In this document: positions 17,074-26,087 of the stretch, one piece after another | Layout of the letters: each line of letters starts with the position of its first letter | Numbering within the stretch: position 1 is the first letter of the stretch | Source of the DNA: an uncultured Ruminococcus sp. | GTDB lineage: Bacteria; Bacillota; Clostridia; Lachnospirales; Lachnospiraceae | DNA: 59,438 nt | Reading direction: 5' to 3' | Assembly: GCA_900066355.1 (NCBI GenBank) | Contig: FMEL01000020.1 | Coordinates: 1 to 59,438 of the forward strand | Position numbers and translations under genes: made by a program | Notes under the pieces: generated by a model | The model's database searches: none | Told to the model about the DNA's origin: nothing | The model's input: only the letters and a program-made list of their open reading frames with translations

Positions 17074-19485
17074 TTATTCGGACTTTTCTTCGCCGGAAGC
17101 ATTTTCTTTTGCTGCTGCTTCCTGAGCTGCAAGTCTTTCCGCTACTCTTTTACGATTTTTCTTCTTTGGCTGTGTCGGATCCTTTTTGGCCGGCTGGCTG
17201 TTCTGCTTACCAGAGTTATTCTGTTTTGCAGAGGAAGCAGCTGTCTTTGCTGCAACTGTTGCCTGTGGAACCGGTTTTCTGTAATAACGTTTCATTACCA
17301 GCCACAAAGCACCTGTGATGCAGACAGAAGAATATGCACCGCAGATAACACCTACCATAAGAGGGGCTGCAAATTCACGGATGGAAGATACACCCAGAAT
17401 GTACAGAACTGCCACCATAACAAATGTGGTAAAGGAAGTGTACATACTTCTTGTAAGTGTCTGTGTGATACTTTCATTAACGATCTCATCAAGTTTGGCT
17501 CTGCTGCCCTTCATATTCTCACGGATACGGTCGAAGATGACGATCGTCGCGTTGATAGAATAACCTACAATCGTAAGCATGCAGGCGATGAAGGTATTAC
17601 CTACGGAAATTCTGGAGATTCCATAGAATGCAAATACAACCAAAACGTCATGCAGTAATGCAAGTACCGCACTGCTTGCAAAACGGATATCCTTGAAACG
17701 GAACCAGATATAAACAAGCATACAGAGTGTAGCAACAATTACAGCAACAACCGCATCTCTTCTCATTTCAGAACTTACTGTGGAAGAAATACTTTCTGTC
17801 GTGATCAGAGATTCATCTACGTCGAACTTGTCAACCAGTGCCTGATCCAGTTTTTCACGTTCTGCCTGAGAAAGAGTACGTGTTTTTATCACTACCTGAT
17901 TTGTTCCGACAACCTTTGTAGGCTGTACGTTCTTATCTCCGGTAACTTCCTCTACAACAGGAGTTACTTCAGAATCAATCTGCTTGATATCCATATCTTC
18001 GTTGAATGTTACAGTTGTTGCTGTACCACCGGAGAAATCAAGCGCATAGTTTAATGCTGTTCCATCTGTATTATGATGAATAAGCATTGCAACCGGGCCG
18101 CTCAGAATCAGAACGATGGAAATAATAAAGAATACTTTACGCTTACCAACGATGTTGAATATTTTACGCTGTTTTGCACGGCCGTATAATTTTTCATCGT
18201 GGAAGCCAACTGCATAAAATGCATTCATTACAAATCTGGAAACAACCAGAGCTGTGAACATGGAAACAACGATACCAAGTGCCAGTGTATAAGCAAAACC
18301 CTTAACAGTACCGGAACCAAGCCACATCAGTACCAGTGATGCGATCAGGGTTGTAATGTTTCCATCGAAGATTGCACTGAACGCTTTGGAAAATCCAGCC
18401 TTGATAGAAGCTCTTACAGAATTTCCTGCTGCAATTTCTTCCTGAATACGAGCATAAATAATAACATTCGCATCGACCGCCATACCAATACCAAGAATGA
18501 TACCTGCGATACCCGGAAGAGTCAGTGTAATGTCAAATGCATTTAAGGTGATCAATACGATTGCCGTGTACAGAATCAGTGCCACACCGGCAACGACACC
18601 CGGCAGACGGTACATAATGATCATAAAGATAATTACGATGATCAGACCAATCAGACCTGCCATTACACTTGTGGAAATTGCTTCTTCACCAAGCTGTGCA
18701 GCCACCACACTGGAACGAAGTTCTTCAAGCTCGATGCTCAGGGAACCGATACGGATATAGGAAGCAAGGTTCTGTGCTTCTTCTACATCAACCATACCTG
18801 TGATCTGTGCCTGTCCACCTGTGATTGCTTCATTTACCTTCGGTGCACTTAAAATCTGGTTATCATAAACGATTGCGATCTGTTTGCCGACGTTTGCCTT
18901 TGTTGCATCTGCAAATTTTGTCTTACCTTCATCGGTAAGTGTCAGACTTACGGCATATTCTCTGGAGCTGTTTTTGTCAGACTGGAATGCACCACCCTGT
19001 GCATCCTTTACGTCTGTACCTTCCAGAACAACAGATCCAGCTTCACGGATCTCGTCAAGACTTCTTGCAAGTGCATAACCGCTTCCTGTGCTGGTAAAGT
19101 TTGCATTACCGTCGTTATCCTCTGCTGTGATAAAACACAGAGAACCAGGTTTACCAAGGTCATTCAGAATTGCATCTGCATCTGTGACACCCGGGATCTC
19201 AACAGCGATACGGTCGTTTCCTTCTTTGTACACCTGCGCTTCAGTACTGTACTGTTCCACACGCTTCTGGAGCTTATATACAGTATCTGACATGTCTTCA
19301 GCACTCGGGTTACTGTCTTTTGCCTGATAAGTGATACTGACACCACCAGACAGATCCAAACCGGTCTTGATATTCTTTGCAGAACCGGTTCCGGTAGGTC
19401 CGATGCCTACTCCGGCCGTGTAACACAGAAAGACTGTGATAATGGCGGTCAGAAGCAGTACAACGATTGCTCTGTTTTTCTTCAT
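17074..19485 (-). CDS. secDF: fused protein translocase subunit SecDF
   Basis: An 803-aa membrane protein that uses the proton gradient to assist the Sec translocon late in export. The SecD half has an N-terminal anchor, TGLDLSGGVSITYQ, a large periplasmic-type domain and transmembrane segments ending with GMAVDANVIIYARI. The SecF half repeats the pattern with ALDFSGGTATTVTF and VGYSINATIVIFDRI. The C-terminal tail of about 70 aa is basic and Ala/Lys-rich. Fusion of SecD and SecF is common in Lachnospiraceae. It follows scfB by 24 bases. Confidence 0.95.
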   Translation of the reverse strand: MKKNRAIVVLLLTAIITVFLCYTAGVGIGPTGTGSAKNIKTGLDLSGGVSITYQAKDSNPSAEDMSDTVYKLQKRVEQYSTEAQVYKEGNDRIAVEIPGVTDADAILNDLGKPGSLCFITAEDNDGNANFTSTGSGYALARSLDEIREAGSVVLEGTDVKDAQGGAFQSDKNSSREYAVSLTLTDEGKTKFADATKANVGKQIAIVYDNQILSAPKVNEAITGGQAQITGMVDVEEAQNLASYIRIGSLSIELEELRSSVVAAQLGEEAISTSVMAGLIGLIIVIIFMIIMYRLPGVVAGVALILYTAIVLITLNAFDITLTLPGIAGIILGIGMAVDANVIIYARIQEEIAAGNSVRASIKAGFSKAFSAIFDGNITTLIASLVLMWLGSGTVKGFAYTLALGIVVSMFTALVVSRFVMNAFYAVGFHDEKLYGRAKQRKIFNIVGKRKVFFIISIVLILSGPVAMLIHHNTDGTALNYALDFSGGTATTVTFNEDMDIKQIDSEVTPVVEEVTGDKNVQPTKVVGTNQVVIKTRTLSQAEREKLDQALVDKFDVDESLITTESISSTVSSEMRRDAVVAVIVATLCMLVYIWFRFKDIRFASSAVLALLHDVLVVFAFYGISRISVGNTFIACMLTIVGYSINATIVIFDRIRENMKGSRAKLDEIVNESITQTLTRSMYTSFTTFVMVAVLYILGVSSIREFAAPLMVGVICGAYSSVCITGALWLVMKRYYRKPVPQATVAAKTAASSAKQNNSGKQNSQPAKKDPTQPKKKNRKRVAERLAAQEAAAKENASGEEKSE

Positions 19486-19509
19486 TGTTCTTTCCCTTCT
19501 TATATTATT

Positions 19510-20874
19510 TTATTCCGCTAACGCGGCCTTTATCATGATTGCGCACTCCACTCTCTTACGCTGAAGTTCGCATCCGATACCATAATTGCCATTAATATCT
19601 TTCTGGAAATGATATGCATTGGCAGCGCAGCCACCACTGCAATAAAATCTTGCGAAACAGTCCTTACATGCTTCTTTTGTGTAAACATTGCATTTACCAA
19701 ACTGATCACGGATCTCCGGTCTGGTGATTCCCTCATCTACATTTCCCATAAGGAACTGTTCTTCGCCAACAAACTGATGACACGGATAAAAATCACCCCA
19801 CGGTGTCACAGCCAGATACTCGGTACCTGAGCCACATCCGGACAGACGTTTGTAAACACATGGACCGCCTGTAAGGTCAATCATAAAGTGGAAGAAATTG
19901 AAGCCCTTTCCGGCTTTTTCTCTGGCGATCATTTCTTTTGCCAGTGCATCATATTCTTCCTTGATCTGTGGAATGTCTTCTTCTCTAATCGCATACTCCT
20001 CTGTATCAGCAGCTACAACCGGCTCTACAGAGATCTGCTTGAATCCGAGATCTGCAAGATGCAGAACATCCTTTGAAAAATCAAGATTGTGGTGGGTAAA
20101 GGTACCACGCACATAATACTTGTCCTGGTTTCTGGATTCTGCAAATTTCTGGAATTTCGGAATGATCAGATCATAGCTTCCTGCACCTTTACGGAATGGT
20201 CTCATATAGTCATGAACCTCTTTACGTCCATCCACACTGAGAACAACATTTCCCATTTCTTTGTTGCAGAATTCCATAACTTCGTCATTGAGAAGTACAC
20301 CGTTTGTTGTCAGTGTAAAACGGAATTTCTTATTATGCAGCTTCTCCTGTTCTCTTCCGTATGCCACCAGATCCTTGACAACCTGCCAGTTCATCAGGGG
20401 CTCTCCTCCGAAGAAATCGACTTCCAGATTCTTTCTTGAACCGGAATTCGCAATCAGGAAATCAAGTGCTTTCTTTCCTACTTCAAAAGACATCAGCGCT
20501 CTTCTTCCATGATATTCACCTTCCTCGGCAAAACAGTATCGACAGGCCAGATTACAGTCATGGGCAATATGCAGGCACAGTGCTTTGACTACTGTCTGTC
20601 GATTTTCAGTAAATTCTTCTATTATATTTTCATATACATCTCTGGTAAACAGCATACCCTGCTCTTTCAGCTTCCCACATTCGGAAACAGAAGTACGGAT
20701 ATCAGCCTCCGGATACTGATCCTTCAGTCTGTCTACGATCTCCTGCTCTGACAGTCCCTCCTCCATAAAGGGAAGTACTTCATATGTCACAAGATCTACC
20801 AGATGAATGCATCCACTGTTAATATCCAGAACAATGTTGTAACCGTTACTCTGGTATCTATGTATCAGACTCAT
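19510..20874 (-). CDS. scfB: SCIFF peptide thioether-forming radical SAM maturase
   Basis: A 454-aa radical SAM/SPASM enzyme that installs a thioether crosslink in the SCIFF precursor made by the neighbouring gene. An N-terminal region recognises the leader (RiPP recognition-like domain). The radical SAM site is CNLACRYCFAEEGEYH (CxxxCxxC near residue 100), with DFFGGEPLMNW further on. The SPASM cysteines lie at the C-terminus (CGSGTEY, FYPCHQF, CKDCFARFYCSGGCAANAY, GIGCELQ). This pair is nearly universal in Clostridia, next to secD/secF. AAAGGATTT precedes the ATG. A hairpin at 20952-20979 lies between it and scfA. Confidence 0.96.
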   Translation of the reverse strand: MSLIHRYQSNGYNIVLDINSGCIHLVDLVTYEVLPFMEEGLSEQEIVDRLKDQYPEADIRTSVSECGKLKEQGMLFTRDVYENIIEEFTENRQTVVKALCLHIAHDCNLACRYCFAEEGEYHGRRALMSFEVGKKALDFLIANSGSRKNLEVDFFGGEPLMNWQVVKDLVAYGREQEKLHNKKFRFTLTTNGVLLNDEVMEFCNKEMGNVVLSVDGRKEVHDYMRPFRKGAGSYDLIIPKFQKFAESRNQDKYYVRGTFTHHNLDFSKDVLHLADLGFKQISVEPVVAADTEEYAIREEDIPQIKEEYDALAKEMIAREKAGKGFNFFHFMIDLTGGPCVYKRLSGCGSGTEYLAVTPWGDFYPCHQFVGEEQFLMGNVDEGITRPEIRDQFGKCNVYTKEACKDCFARFYCSGGCAANAYHFQKDINGNYGIGCELQRKRVECAIMIKAALAE

Positions 20875-20951
20875 CTTTCTGAAAATCCTTTCCTGTATCT
20901 TTTTCTTTACGTTATCAGAACATTACGAAGTAGTTTCCTGTAACGTAAGAA

Positions 20952-20979
20952 TAAGCAGCGGATTTCACTCCGCTGCTTA
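20952..20979 (-). terminator. attenuator-like hairpin between scfA and scfB
   Basis: Eleven-base-pair perfect stem (TAAGCAGCGGA and TCCGCTGCTTA) with a six-base loop; on the minus strand it is followed by TTCTTA, only a weak T-run. It could let the peptide be made in excess of the maturase. Confidence 0.6.
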
Positions 20980-20999
20980 ACTGATTGTTCTGAACCTGC

Positions 21000-21140
21000 T
21001 TATTTGTTCTCGCAGCTCTGATTTCCTACAGTACAGGAAGTTTTGCATGCTGACTGGCAAGATGTCTGACACTCACCGCAGCCGCCTTTTTTCACTGTGT
21101 TCTGCAGATTTTTTGTATTTAATGTTTTGATATGTTCCAT
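21000..21140 (-). CDS. scfA: SCIFF ribosomal peptide precursor (six cysteines in forty-five residues)
   Basis: A 46-aa precursor peptide. The leader MEHIKTLNTKNLQNTVKK is followed by a core with six cysteines (GCGECQTSCQSACKTSC and NQSCENK), which is the SCIFF signature. AAGGAGGGATATATA precedes the ATG. The product is a ribosomally made, thioether-bridged peptide of unknown biological role. The maturase gene follows directly. Confidence 0.97.
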   Translation of the reverse strand: MEHIKTLNTKNLQNTVKKGGCGECQTSCQSACKTSCTVGNQSCENK

Positions 21141-21213
21141 TATATATCCCTCCTTATGTATAATTATCTGGAGACAGTATAGCATAAAATCGCCCTAAAT
21201 AAAAGCCTTTTTT

Positions 21214-21564
21214 TCACGAGAGCATACCACCCAGCGTGCCGCCTCCCAGACACATAAAAAACGTCGTAATAGCATGCTGTGCACTCATATCCCATCGCCT
21301 TTGCACCGCAAATGAAACAATCATAAGCAGTACAAAATAACACAGTCCTACCAGAAAGCCCCACTTGTATTTATTTTGCCGCATGAGTTTTCCGGACAAA
21401 AAGCCGCCCGCCAGACAGGAAACCACATAAATCACCAGTATCCCCACTGTCACGATTCCCTGCCCGATATCGAGTTTAAATACCATCAGCGCAAGAAGCA
21501 GAAGACATATCCCCGATAATGCATATGCCAGAAGTAAAGATCTCAAAATTGTTTTTATCTGCAT
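21214..21564 (-). CDS. TIGR04086-like small membrane protein
   Basis: A 116-aa protein with four predicted membrane helices (for example LLLAYALSGICLLLLALMVF and VGLCYFVLLMIVSFAV). Its size, topology and place directly upstream of scfA match the TIGR04086 membrane protein family, whose function is unknown. Start taken at ATG 21564 with GGGAGGGC upstream. That ribosome site and the start codon both lie inside the 3' arm of a 16-bp perfect hairpin, so access to the start may be controlled. An in-frame ATG at 21609 has no ribosome site. Confidence 0.75.
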   Translation of the reverse strand: MQIKTILRSLLLAYALSGICLLLLALMVFKLDIGQGIVTVGILVIYVVSCLAGGFLSGKLMRQNKYKWGFLVGLCYFVLLMIVSFAVQRRWDMSAQHAITTFFMCLGGGTLGGMLS

Positions 21565-21607
21565 AAAAAGCCCTCCCATACTGAAATATATGGAGGGCTT
21601 TTTATGC
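21561..21607. terminator. bidirectional hairpin spanning a ribosome site and start codon
   Basis: The arms GCATAAAAAGCCCTCC (21561-21576) and GGAGGGCTTTTTATGC (21592-21607) are perfectly complementary, with a 15-base loop. On the minus strand it works as terminator of the surface-protein gene, while its 3' arm contains GGGAGGGC and the ATG of the next gene. Confidence 0.8.
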
Positions 21608-21627
21608 ATATGTACAAAATCCGAAAT

Positions 21628-23220
21628 TTACTTTCTCTTCTTAAGGTATACAAGCACTGCAACGATTACTGCTGCCGCGATTCCGATAATTACAAATGGA
21701 AGAATCGGTGTGCTGTCTCCTGTAGATACAGCCTTCACAGAACTACTTCCATTCTGCGTGCCCTGGTCTGAAGTCGAAGTATCTGTAGCGTTCTGATTAC
21801 TCTGATCAGAAGACGACTGCACAGATGTTCCCGATGTACTGCTATTCGCAGAGGTCGTTGTAGATGATGAAGTTGCACTCGTCGGGCTTACTGTCGCAGA
21901 ACTTTTGGTTGTCGTTCCGGAAGAATAGCTTCCATCTTCAATTTCTTCACCTACCAGCGTCTTACTTCCGGCGATTCCAAACGGGCTGAATGAATGTGTG
22001 CTGAACACCATTGTGCTTCCATCCACACTTGGAACGATCTTCTCCATCGCACCGCTGTCCAGAAGATGCTCGATGGTATAGTCATATCCTGCTTTGACCG
22101 GAACAGTCACACTGATATATTCCCCATCCGGGATTTCATATTCTGTATTATTTTTCAGATCCCAAAGCTCAAATTCGTAGGCTTTAAACAGATTTGCCTC
22201 TGCTTCATTACTGAATTCATAGTTCTCGCCACTTGCTGCACGGAACTGTACATACCACGGAAGGTTGATTCCCGATACAGAAATACCGTTGCAGGTATGG
22301 TTTGTTGCTGCAAGTTCGATTTTTTCTTCATCGGACGGTTCTTCATCTGTCACTGTCTGTGCACGCTCATCCGGAGTAATTTTCTTCTCAGTACCGTCAA
22401 AAATATTGTCTTTATCGGACTCCGGTGCTTCGGTAATTTCCGGTGTTTCCGTGGTATCTGGTGTGTCTGTAACATCTGGTGTAGCTGTAACATCCGGTGT
22501 CTCTGTAGTTTCTGGTGCTCCCGTCACTTCCGGATTCTCTGCATCATCCGGTGCAACTGTAACTTCTGGTGTTTCTATCGCATCTGCGGAATCTTTTTTT
22601 TCAGTGTCAGTTGAAACGTCTTTATTGTCAGGTGTTTCTGCTGTATCCTGAACCTTGTCCGCTGTATCATCTGTATCTGGTGTATCCTGATCTTTTGCCT
22701 CTGATTCGTCTTTTACATCACCATTATCTGATATTTCTGTACTTCCCGGTGTCTCTGTCGTCGTATCTTCACCGTTTTCTCCTGTATTTCCATTCTCCTG
22801 TGTTTCCTGAGAATCCTGATTCTCATAAGCGTTATCTGTATAATCTGTATCTTTGCTGAAACTGCTGACAACTACCGTCACGCTACTGTAAATCGCATCC
22901 GACTGACCATCCCATCCGGAAAACTTCGCAAGATCTGCTGTATTGTACGGGTGAAAAACCACATCATAAGACTGTACTCGCTTAGATGGAACGCTCGAAC
23001 TGTCCACCCATGACAATGTACCATAATCACTCTTCGGAAGAGAAATTTCAGAAAGAGGAACCGGCTGTTCTACTGTAACATTATCAGGAATCAGGCTGCT
23101 GACCTCAACTTCCGTCGTACTTCCTGCCATAACCGGAACATAAGTAAACTGACCTGTTATAAGTGTCGCTGTAAGTGCCGCTACAGCAAAAAACTGCATA
23201 TTCTTCCTCTTTTTCATCAT
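21628..23220 (-). CDS. cell-surface protein with Thr/Glu/Pro-rich repeat region
   Basis: A 530-aa exported protein. It has a signal peptide (after KKRKNMQ, hydrophobic to about residue 30), a first domain of about 100 aa and an acidic mucin-like region (about 125-270). The latter has many short repeats of the type TPDVT, TPEIT and APE. A second folded domain is followed by a Ser/Thr-rich stalk and a C-terminal hydrophobic helix with basic tail (FVIIGIAAAVIVAVLVYLKKRK). The end looks like a wall or membrane anchor, but no LPXTG is present; STGDSTP stands in its place. The ligand is unknown. GAGGTG lies before the start and a good promoter at 23318-23346. SecDF nearby serves general export. Confidence 0.8.
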   Translation of the reverse strand: MMKKRKNMQFFAVAALTATLITGQFTYVPVMAGSTTEVEVSSLIPDNVTVEQPVPLSEISLPKSDYGTLSWVDSSSVPSKRVQSYDVVFHPYNTADLAKFSGWDGQSDAIYSSVTVVVSSFSKDTDYTDNAYENQDSQETQENGNTGENGEDTTTETPGSTEISDNGDVKDESEAKDQDTPDTDDTADKVQDTAETPDNKDVSTDTEKKDSADAIETPEVTVAPDDAENPEVTGAPETTETPDVTATPDVTDTPDTTETPEITEAPESDKDNIFDGTEKKITPDERAQTVTDEEPSDEEKIELAATNHTCNGISVSGINLPWYVQFRAASGENYEFSNEAEANLFKAYEFELWDLKNNTEYEIPDGEYISVTVPVKAGYDYTIEHLLDSGAMEKIVPSVDGSTMVFSTHSFSPFGIAGSKTLVGEEIEDGSYSSGTTTKSSATVSPTSATSSSTTTSANSSTSGTSVQSSSDQSNQNATDTSTSDQGTQNGSSSVKAVSTGDSTPILPFVIIGIAAAVIVAVLVYLKKRK

Positions 23221-23317
23221 AATCTATACACCTCAATCTATTTAAACATGAATTAACGTCTGCTTTAGTCTATTTATAATGGATGTTTTTACTTTTTTAT
23301 GAAATACATCCTCAATC

Positions 23318-23346
23318 AATATATCGTATTTTTATCTTTTCGTAAA
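23318..23346 (-). promoter_or_regulatory. promoter of the surface protein gene
   Basis: On the minus strand TTTACG, 17 bases, TATATT, about 100 bases before the start codon. The intergenic stretch 23221-23478 is AT-rich and holds nothing else that I recognise. Confidence 0.6.
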
Positions 23347-23478
23347 CCTTTTGTAACAAAATCTTTTATTTTACGACACAGACATTATAGCACAGTTCTA
23401 CTTTTTTCGACACCCCAAAATTATTTTTTTTATTTTTTGCCCCGTATGTCTCGAAATATTGCCTGTAAACAGTAACGA

Positions 23479-24063
23479 TTACATCATTAATGCGAATTGC
23501 GTGACGATTCTCTGTACTTCTCCCAAAACAGATTGAATGCCTTCCTCGGAGTTCATCCAATTTTCTTTCGTAACTCCATCAACACAACATGGGCATACCC
23601 GAAATTTTACTTCCGGATATGCCCTCTGATAATACATCAGTGCTCTTCTCGCATGATAATTTTTGCAGCATAACAGTGCTTTTTTTATTTCTATTCCCGT
23701 TTTGTCCGTAACTTCGCGGGATAATCTGGCATTTTCCCATGTGAAGGTTGCCTGATTTTCCTTAAGAATTACTTCGTCCGGAACATGATTTTTTATTAAA
23801 ACATCTTTTAAAAAATCCCATTCCGTCCGGTACTTGCCGTTATATCGTTCCTGGCCCGACAACACTCCGCCAAATTTGCCGACAGTGATACTGTATTTTC
23901 CACTTGGAAGGACAAATGGCGCATATTTTTTCCTATATAAGGCTGCAGCCTTTTCCGCCATCTGTGAATAACCATTCCCCGGAATAAAAATGATATCCGC
24001 TTTTTCCGGTTCATCTTCAGCAAAAATAAATTCACTGATCTGCTCTATAAATCTGTGGTACAT
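23479..24063 (-). CDS. YdcF family protein (DUF218)
   Basis: A 194-aa protein of the ElyC/SanA/YdcF (DUF218) group. The signature is visible as DIIFIPGNGYSQMAEKAAAL near residue 22 and later ENARLSREV and ALLCCKNYHARRALMYYQ. The members have a Rossmann-like fold; some bind S-adenosylmethionine or act in envelope metabolism, but the biochemical role is unsettled. Here there is no membrane segment. AAGGAGAAAG precedes the start. It follows the amidase by 25 bases, suggesting one transcript. Confidence 0.8.
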   Translation of the reverse strand: MYHRFIEQISEFIFAEDEPEKADIIFIPGNGYSQMAEKAAALYRKKYAPFVLPSGKYSITVGKFGGVLSGQERYNGKYRTEWDFLKDVLIKNHVPDEVILKENQATFTWENARLSREVTDKTGIEIKKALLCCKNYHARRALMYYQRAYPEVKFRVCPCCVDGVTKENWMNSEEGIQSVLGEVQRIVTQFALMM

Positions 24064-24088
24064 ATAGTCTTTCTCCTTTGTGTGATAT

Positions 24089-24853
24089 TTATTTTGTTAC
24101 AATTACTGTACTGTAGCCGTCATCCCGCAGCCGCTGCTCCATATTAATGGCATTGCCAATCTGCTGAAAAGCACCTACCTGAACTTTGTACAGATCATTT
24201 TCATATAGAAGAAACGCCGGATAGCCCTGATCATTCAGCTGATACAGCATACGGTCTGCATTTTCCCTGTTGCGGTACGCACCGGTCTGCACCCGATAAT
24301 AAACCGGCGCCTCTATTGTTTCTTCTGAAAGCGTTCCGAGAATCGCTCCGGCTATAGCTTCGGCAATCTCATTTTTCTTTTCGTCGTATAATTTGTTGTC
24401 TTCATCAGAATTCAGAAAACCGGTTTCAATCAGAAGCGCCGGCATCCGTGTACGCCGAAGCACTACAAGTCCCGGTCGCTCCTTTACTCCTATTTCCCGA
24501 AATCCAAGTTCTCCAAGCGCACCAACGATATTCTGCGCCATCTCATATTTTATTCCGCTTTTATCATATACAAGGACTTCCACACCCTGATATTGATTAT
24601 CTTCCGGACTGCTGTTCCGGTGAAACGAAATAAAATAATCAGCGCCCGACTGATTTGCAATGCGCGCCTTCTCAAATGGAGTCTGATAGACATCTTCGGT
24701 TCTAGTATATACCACATCCACACCGTTGTCTTCAAGGATTTTGCCGACAGCAAGCGTCAGAGCAAGATTATCATCCTTTTCTTTTCTTTCCTTATATATA
24801 GCTCCCGGATCTGTACCCCCGTGCCCGGCATCCAATACGATCTTATATGCCAC
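24089..24853 (-). CDS. N-acetylmuramoyl-L-alanine amidase with SPOR repeats
   Basis: A 254-aa zinc amidase (Amidase_3 family) that cuts the bond between muramic acid and the stem peptide. The zinc and catalytic motifs are VLDAGHGGTDPGA, a Glu-bearing segment, SFHRNSSPED and LIETGFLNSDEDN. The last 70 residues form two SPOR-like repeats (YYRVQTGAYRNRENADRM and YKVQVGAFQQIGNA), which bind denuded peptidoglycan. I prefer the GTG at 24853, which has AGGAGAGCAGAA upstream, over the GTG at 24871. No signal peptide is seen, as in the CwlC/CwlD-like cytoplasmic or mother-cell amidases. A sporulation or lysis role is inference. Confidence 0.88.
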   Translation of the reverse strand: MAYKIVLDAGHGGTDPGAIYKERKEKDDNLALTLAVGKILEDNGVDVVYTRTEDVYQTPFEKARIANQSGADYFISFHRNSSPEDNQYQGVEVLVYDKSGIKYEMAQNIVGALGELGFREIGVKERPGLVVLRRTRMPALLIETGFLNSDEDNKLYDEKKNEIAEAIAGAILGTLSEETIEAPVYYRVQTGAYRNRENADRMLYQLNDQGYPAFLLYENDLYKVQVGAFQQIGNAINMEQRLRDDGYSTVIVTK

Positions 24854-24947
24854 TTCTGCTCTCCTGACCACTTTTTAATTAGTATATGCAGACGGCGTAA
24901 AAATTTTCCCTGCGTGTAAGATCCGGGAGGATCTATAAATATGCCAA

Positions 24948-25874
24948 TCAATAGTATGTAAACTGTCCTGTCTCATGGTTATAATGGTACACATAATATG
25001 TCAGAAAATCTTCGTCCGGAGTCGTGTCGCGCACTGTATCTGCCAAAACTCTTTTCAGATCTTTAGGATCCGCTGTTTTTTCACTGTGGATCATCACCTC
25101 GTGAATACTTGTAAATACCATATAAAATCCGCCATCCAGCAAATCACTCAGGCGCTGCGCCACACCCGGCAGGAACACCGCAACAGCTCCATTAGTACGC
25201 GTTGCAGTACTCAGACAATTCCCGATTGCACTCTTCTTTAACGGCTCGTCAAATAACAGATTCATGAAATTTTCGCCTTCATAATCCATATTGCAGATCA
25301 GTTTTTCCCAGCAATAGATCCTCGGTGGTGAAATAAAATATGTATTGAGCAACGCATCATTAAACGCCATCTGTTCATCTTTATCCCACTTTTCAAAAAT
25401 ATGCTGTTTAATCTTTACACTGGTACTGCATCCATCCAATTCTCCCATTCGGGCATAAAGAACCAGAGCAATGTCCCCGATTGTACGGAAAATTGCGTCG
25501 TCTAACTCAGCTCTGTTTTTCTCGACATTCAGAAGACGGATAAACAGATCATCTTTAATCTTTTCATAATCTTCCAGGTCTTTGCTCTTTTCAAAACATT
25601 CTGATCTGACAATAGCATCCAGCCGATGCATGATCTCCTGCACAATCCGCTCCATCGTGGCGCCATTCTGATGCCATTCATATAGATCTGCCACATAAAG
25701 TGCACAGACTTCATACACACCCTCCCGCTGCCGATTCTTCAAAAGCAGGCGGTCTCCATCTGTAGGCGGATATTCCTCTGCTGTCTTGTAACAGATCATC
25801 TCCTCCTGGTATCCCGTCGCTTTAAGAAGTCTTTCACGAAGGTTGTTTACAAAAGTCTCATAATTCTTTTCCAT
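24948..25874 (-). CDS. DUF5688-like protein
   Basis: A 308-aa soluble protein with no catalytic motif that I recognise. Its order of conserved blocks follows that of the DUF5688 protein at 53586-54701: an N-terminal helix, DYEKIKDDLFIRLLN against DFDKIKGKIVCKLIN, NGAVAVFLPGVAQRLSDLLDGGFYM against NGAAAILNDDIRQEIAEKVGDFYM, and SIHEVMI against SIHETLI. I therefore assign the same family. The function is unknown. AGAGGAAATC precedes the ATG. It is upstream of the amidase and YdcF genes and downstream of the interrupted phosphatase. Confidence 0.7.
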   Translation of the reverse strand: MEKNYETFVNNLRERLLKATGYQEEMICYKTAEEYPPTDGDRLLLKNRQREGVYEVCALYVADLYEWHQNGATMERIVQEIMHRLDAIVRSECFEKSKDLEDYEKIKDDLFIRLLNVEKNRAELDDAIFRTIGDIALVLYARMGELDGCSTSVKIKQHIFEKWDKDEQMAFNDALLNTYFISPPRIYCWEKLICNMDYEGENFMNLLFDEPLKKSAIGNCLSTATRTNGAVAVFLPGVAQRLSDLLDGGFYMVFTSIHEVMIHSEKTADPKDLKRVLADTVRDTTPDEDFLTYYVYHYNHETGQFTYY

Positions 25875-26087
25875 ATAGATTTCCTCTTCTTTCTGAATAT
25901 TCGGGCGACATGCCCATGAAGTATAGATTGGAATAAAAAGAGGAAGCAGACGCTCCCTCTAAGAGTTGCTATGCATTGAGCATACAGCATATTTGACTTT
26001 CTGTAAACAAAATTCGTTCGACATATTCCGCGCTCTGCATAGGTTTCACGCAAAAGCTCGACAAGCCATTGTCTGAAAGTGTTGTTT

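Noticed and set aside
22265..22651. Plus-strand open frames opposite the Thr/Pro-rich surface protein
   Set aside because: They come from the repeated codons of the surface protein read backwards and have no start signals.
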